Shown: positions 12,882 to 15,932 of the stretch, in pieces
Layout: each line of letters starts with the position of its first letter
Numbering within the stretch: position 1 is the first letter of the stretch
From: Bacteroidota bacterium
GTDB taxonomy: Bacteria; Bacteroidota; Bacteroidia; Chitinophagales; Saprospiraceae
Length of the DNA: 15,932 bases
Direction: 5' to 3'
NCBI GenBank assembly: GCA_018969455.1
Contig: JAGWYI010000027.1
Coordinates: 1-15,932 of the forward strand
Made by a program: the position numbers and the translations under genes
Notes under the pieces: generated by a model
What the model saw: only the letters and a program-made list of their open reading frames with translations
Database searches by the model: none
What the model was told of the DNA's origin: nothing

Positions 12882-15536
12882 ATGACTTACGATAATTTCA
12901 CCATCAAGGCACAGGAAGCCATCCTAAAAGCCCAGCAAATTGCTGCCGGATACGAACAACAAAGCGTAGATACGGCTCATTTGTTAAAGGGGCTTCTGGA
13001 AACAGAAGACTCAGTGGTTGACTTCCTTTTGAAAAAGACGGGCGCCAATTTGCAGCGTTTGAACACCGATCTCGACAAATTGGTGTGGGAAACCCCTCGC
13101 GTACAAGGTGGGGCCGACAAACAGTTTTTAACCAATGATGCCAACAAAGCCATTTCGGCCGCCAAAAGCCTGTTGAAAGATTTTGGAGATTCTTATATCT
13201 CCATCGAACTGATGCTGGTCGGACTGGCAAAAGGAAATGACAAAACAGCCCGCTTGCTCCGCGAAAATGGCGCTACACTCGAATCGCTTAGTGCCGCTAT
13301 TAAAGAATTGCGCAAAGGCAGGCAAGTGACCGATCAAACCACCGAACATGTGTACAACGCACTCCAAAAATACGCCATTAATCTAACAGAAATGGCCGAA
13401 AACGGCAAACTCGACCCCGTTGTAGGCCGCGATGAGGAAATCCGGCGCGTGTTGCACATCCTCAGCCGACGCAAAAAGAACAATCCGGTAATCATTGGCG
13501 ACCCCGGTGTGGGTAAAACGGCCATCGTGGAAGGCATTGCCTGGCGCATCGTTCGCCAGGATGTGCCCGAAAACCTGCAAAGCAAAAAGATATTCTCGCT
13601 TGATATGGCCTCCCTCATCGCAGGCGCCAAATACAAAGGCGAATTCGAAGAACGACTCAAAGCCGTCATCAAAGAAGTCGTAGATTCCAACGAACAGGTG
13701 ATCCTGTTTATCGATGAAATTCACACACTCGTGGGCGCTGGCGGCGGACAAGGCGCCATGGATGCAGCAAACATCCTGAAACCCGCCCTCGCACGCGGCG
13801 AACTGCGCACCATCGGCGCAACTACCCTCGATGAATACCAGAAATACTTCGAGTCGGATAAAGCACTGGAACGCCGATTCCAATCGGTTTACGTAGACGA
13901 ACCCAGCATCGAAGACACCATTTCGATCCTGCGTGGTATCCGCGAGAAATACGAAAACTACCACAAGGTGCAAATCCTCGATGAGGCCGTAATCGCAGCC
14001 GCAGAACTGTCGCACCGATACATCAGCGAACGCAAATTGCCCGATAAGGCCATCGACCTGATCGATGAAGCAGCCGCCAAATTGCGCCTGGAACTCGATT
14101 CTGTGCCCGAGGAAATTGATGAAATGGACCGCAAATTGCGCCAACTCGAAATTGAACGCGAGGCCATCAAACGCGAAAATGACGCCAAAAAACTGGAAAG
14201 CCTGAATAAACAAATTCAGGAATTGCGCGAAAAACTTGACAGCCTCCGCGCTGAGTGGCACAAGGAAAAAGAAATTGTGGAGGCCATCCAAAATTGCAAA
14301 CAAAAAATAGAAGACCTTCATATACAGTACCAACGCGCCGAACGCGAGGGCAACCTGGAAGTAGCCTCCAAACTGAAATACCAGGATATTCCGGCCCAGG
14401 ATGCCATGCTAAAAGCCGCTGAAGAAAAACTCGCAAACCTGGCGCCCGAAAACCGAATGACCACTCAAACGGTTACCGGAAACGATATTGCCGATGTGGT
14501 GGCGCGTTGGACCGGAATCCCGGTCGCTAAAATGATGCGCAGCGAACGGGAACGCCTGCTCAACCTCGAAAATGAAATCCACCAGCGTGTGGTGGGCCAG
14601 GATGAAGCCGTTGCTGCCGTCAGCGATGCCATCCGACGCAACCGTGCAGGTCTCAGCGACCCCGACAAACCCATTGGCTCGTTTATCTTTTGCGGACCCA
14701 CCGGCGTGGGTAAAACCGAACTCGCCAAGGCCCTGGCTTGGGTCCTTTTTGACGATGAAAAGGCCGTTACCCGCATTGATATGTCGGAATATATGGAAAA
14801 ACACGCCGTAAGCCGACTCGTAGGAGCCCCCCCCGGATATGTCGGGTATGATGAAGGCGGCCAACTCACCGAAGCCGTGCGCCGCCGCCCCTACTCCATC
14901 GTACTGCTCGACGAAATCGAAAAAGCACACCCCGATGTATTCAATGTGTTGCTGCAAGTGCTCGACGACGGACGCCTGACCGACAACAAAGGCCGCACTG
15001 CGAGCTTCAAAAACACCATCATCATCATGACCAGCAATTTGGCCAGCGACCGAATTATGGAAGTTTTTGAAGATTATGACAGCGTACCAGATAAACGCAA
15101 ACACGAATTGCTCGAAACCGCCCAATCGGAAGTGATGGACGCACTCAAAATGAACCTGCGCCCCGAATTCCTGAACCGGATCGATGAGGTAATTGTGTTC
15201 CACCCGTTGATGAAATCGCAAATGCGCACCATCCTGACTATTCTAACCAAAGACATCGTTGAATTGCTCAACAAGCAGGAATTGAAGGTAGAAATAAGCG
15301 ATGACGCCGCTGAATACCTCACAGAGAACGGTTTCGACCAGCATTTTGGTGCACGGCCGCTGAAACGTACGCTCCAGCGCACCCTCATCAACGAACTGGC
15401 CAAATACATTTTGGCCGGTAGTTACGACAAAGGCGACACCATTTTGGTGAATGCCGACGGCGGCGGCCTGTTTTTTGGACGGAAAGCGATGGTCAATGAA
15501 AAAGAGGTGGTAACGAAGCGGTTGGCGGAATTGTAG
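12882..15536 (+). CDS. clpB: ATP-dependent disaggregase ClpB
   Basis: ClpB is a hexameric AAA+ unfoldase that, with DnaK, pulls polypeptides out of aggregates in the cytoplasm. The 884-residue product has the Clp_N double repeat (1-145); NBD1 with Walker A GDPGVGKT (Lys212), Walker B Glu279 and arginine fingers Arg331/Arg332; a coiled-coil M-domain (about 400-535, rich in Glu, Lys and Leu); and NBD2 with GPTGVGKTE (Lys611), Glu678 in LLDEIEKAHPDV and sensor-2 GARPLKR. Key residues keep Escherichia coli numbering to at least 678, so nothing is missing up to there. The middle domain marks it as ClpB rather than ClpA or ClpC. It is about 27 residues longer than the E. coli protein, owing to a loop after MTSNLASDRIMEV and a C-terminal tail after ILVNADGG. 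It is monocistronic, with a terminator just after the stop. Heat-shock control is expected but no element is visible. Confidence 0.98.
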   Translation: MTYDNFTIKAQEAILKAQQIAAGYEQQSVDTAHLLKGLLETEDSVVDFLLKKTGANLQRLNTDLDKLVWETPRVQGGADKQFLTNDANKAISAAKSLLKDFGDSYISIELMLVGLAKGNDKTARLLRENGATLESLSAAIKELRKGRQVTDQTTEHVYNALQKYAINLTEMAENGKLDPVVGRDEEIRRVLHILSRRKKNNPVIIGDPGVGKTAIVEGIAWRIVRQDVPENLQSKKIFSLDMASLIAGAKYKGEFEERLKAVIKEVVDSNEQVILFIDEIHTLVGAGGGQGAMDAANILKPALARGELRTIGATTLDEYQKYFESDKALERRFQSVYVDEPSIEDTISILRGIREKYENYHKVQILDEAVIAAAELSHRYISERKLPDKAIDLIDEAAAKLRLELDSVPEEIDEMDRKLRQLEIEREAIKRENDAKKLESLNKQIQELREKLDSLRAEWHKEKEIVEAIQNCKQKIEDLHIQYQRAEREGNLEVASKLKYQDIPAQDAMLKAAEEKLANLAPENRMTTQTVTGNDIADVVARWTGIPVAKMMRSERERLLNLENEIHQRVVGQDEAVAAVSDAIRRNRAGLSDPDKPIGSFIFCGPTGVGKTELAKALAWVLFDDEKAVTRIDMSEYMEKHAVSRLVGAPPGYVGYDEGGQLTEAVRRRPYSIVLLDEIEKAHPDVFNVLLQVLDDGRLTDNKGRTASFKNTIIIMTSNLASDRIMEVFEDYDSVPDKRKHELLETAQSEVMDALKMNLRPEFLNRIDEVIVFHPLMKSQMRTILTILTKDIVELLNKQELKVEISDDAAEYLTENGFDQHFGARPLKRTLQRTLINELAKYILAGSYDKGDTILVNADGGGLFFGRKAMVNEKEVVTKRLAEL

Positions 15537-15558
15537 AACGTAATTAGAAGATATAGTT

Positions 15559-15604
15559 GCCCGGATCTGTTCCTTTTTGGAGTGGATTCGGGCTTTTTTG
15601 TTTT
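15559..15604 (+). terminator. Rho-independent terminator of clpB
   Basis: GCCCGGATC (15559-15567) pairs with GATTCGGGC (15585-15593), including one G-T pair, and the loop can pair further (TCC with GGA). It is followed by TTTTTTGTTTT. It begins 22 bp after the clpB stop. Confidence 0.88.
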
Positions 15605-15756
15605 AAGCGTATTGGCAGGGAAACCATAAAAAAGAGAAGACGAAATTATAAAATTAGTGGAAACAAGCAGTAATCAAGTCAAGATGCCAGGGCCGGTAAA
15701 ATGGTAAACCGAGCATAAGTTATTTTTGGATTGCTTGGCTTGCGCATTGACAATTT

Positions 15757-15932
15757 TTATTTACGTAAGCCATCCAGGGTAACCCCTGCAATCGGCAAAA
15801 AACCAACCAAACACACAAAATAATATGCAAACATTGTCCCAATAACAACCAGAATCAAACCCAATCCAACCATATATTTTCTTTTTATAAAATATCTTAT
15901 GGCTTTGACCAACAGATAAAGCGCATGAACAC
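15757..15932 (-). CDS. C-terminal fragment of a membrane protein, cut by the right window edge
   Basis: An open frame enters from the right edge and ends at TAA (15757-15759). The 57 visible residues include LYLLVKAIRYFIKRKY, then a strong membrane helix MVGLGLILVVIGTMFAYYF running on into VCLVGFLPIAGV, and end in TLDGLRK. The basic cluster (KAIRYFIKRKY) before the helix suggests a cytoplasmic face there. The region has far higher hydrophobicity than random sequence would give, which supports a real gene, but an internal ATG also allows a much smaller protein of 38 residues. The family cannot be told from this piece. It is convergent with clpB; 220 bp lie between the two stop codons, including the clpB terminator. 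Confidence 0.6.
   Translation of the reverse strand, partial: VHALYLLVKAIRYFIKRKYMVGLGLILVVIGTMFAYYFVCLVGFLPIAGVTLDGLRK

Noticed and set aside
13383..15221. Two long minus-strand open frames inside clpB
   Set aside because: Both are antisense to highly conserved ClpB sequence, and the translations are Phe-rich mirror products.

Overview
The window looks like chromosomal DNA from a member of the Bacteroidota with moderate G+C. The evidence is a secreted M36 metalloprotease ending in a type IX secretion (Por) sorting domain, weak or absent Shine-Dalgarno sequences, and several copies of the Bacteroidota -7 promoter element TAnnTTTG at plausible places. I cannot place it at genus level; class Saprospiria or Chitinophagia would fit.

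Left third (1-4563, all minus strand): three genes with little obvious housekeeping role. In transcription order they are a three-helix membrane protein of unknown function (3535-4563), a protein with a peptidoglycan-binding-like N-terminus and an L,D-transpeptidase-like His/Cys motif (2229-3197), and a kexin-like S8 subtilase cut by the left window edge (1-2003). Neither of the last two has a recognisable signal peptide. The subtilase carries at least three 46-47 residue repeats at its C-terminus that resemble ChW (hydrophobic-W) repeats. This trio is the best candidate here for an undescribed multi-protein system. The gaps between its genes hold unusual DNA: a run of ATCC every 9-10 bases, a possible three-way-junction fold and AT-rich inverted repeats.

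Middle (4564-7480): a sugar-nucleotide operon on the plus strand, UDP-glucuronate decarboxylase (4920-5870) and dTDP-glucose 4,6-dehydratase (5922-6971), faces a single-domain exported rhodanese (6980-7480, minus) with only 8 bases between stop codons.

Right half (7481-15932): ribose-phosphate pyrophosphokinase (7772-8701, minus) is divergent from a large secreted M36 fungalysin-type protease (8986-12501, plus). A strong terminator follows, then the disaggregase ClpB (12882-15536, plus) with all its ATPase residues intact and a second terminator. The right edge holds the C-terminal end of a minus-strand membrane protein (15757-15932).

Apart from the two sugar-nucleotide genes and possibly the left trio, the genes appear to be independent transcription units. 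No tRNA, rRNA, CRISPR array or insertion sequence was seen.
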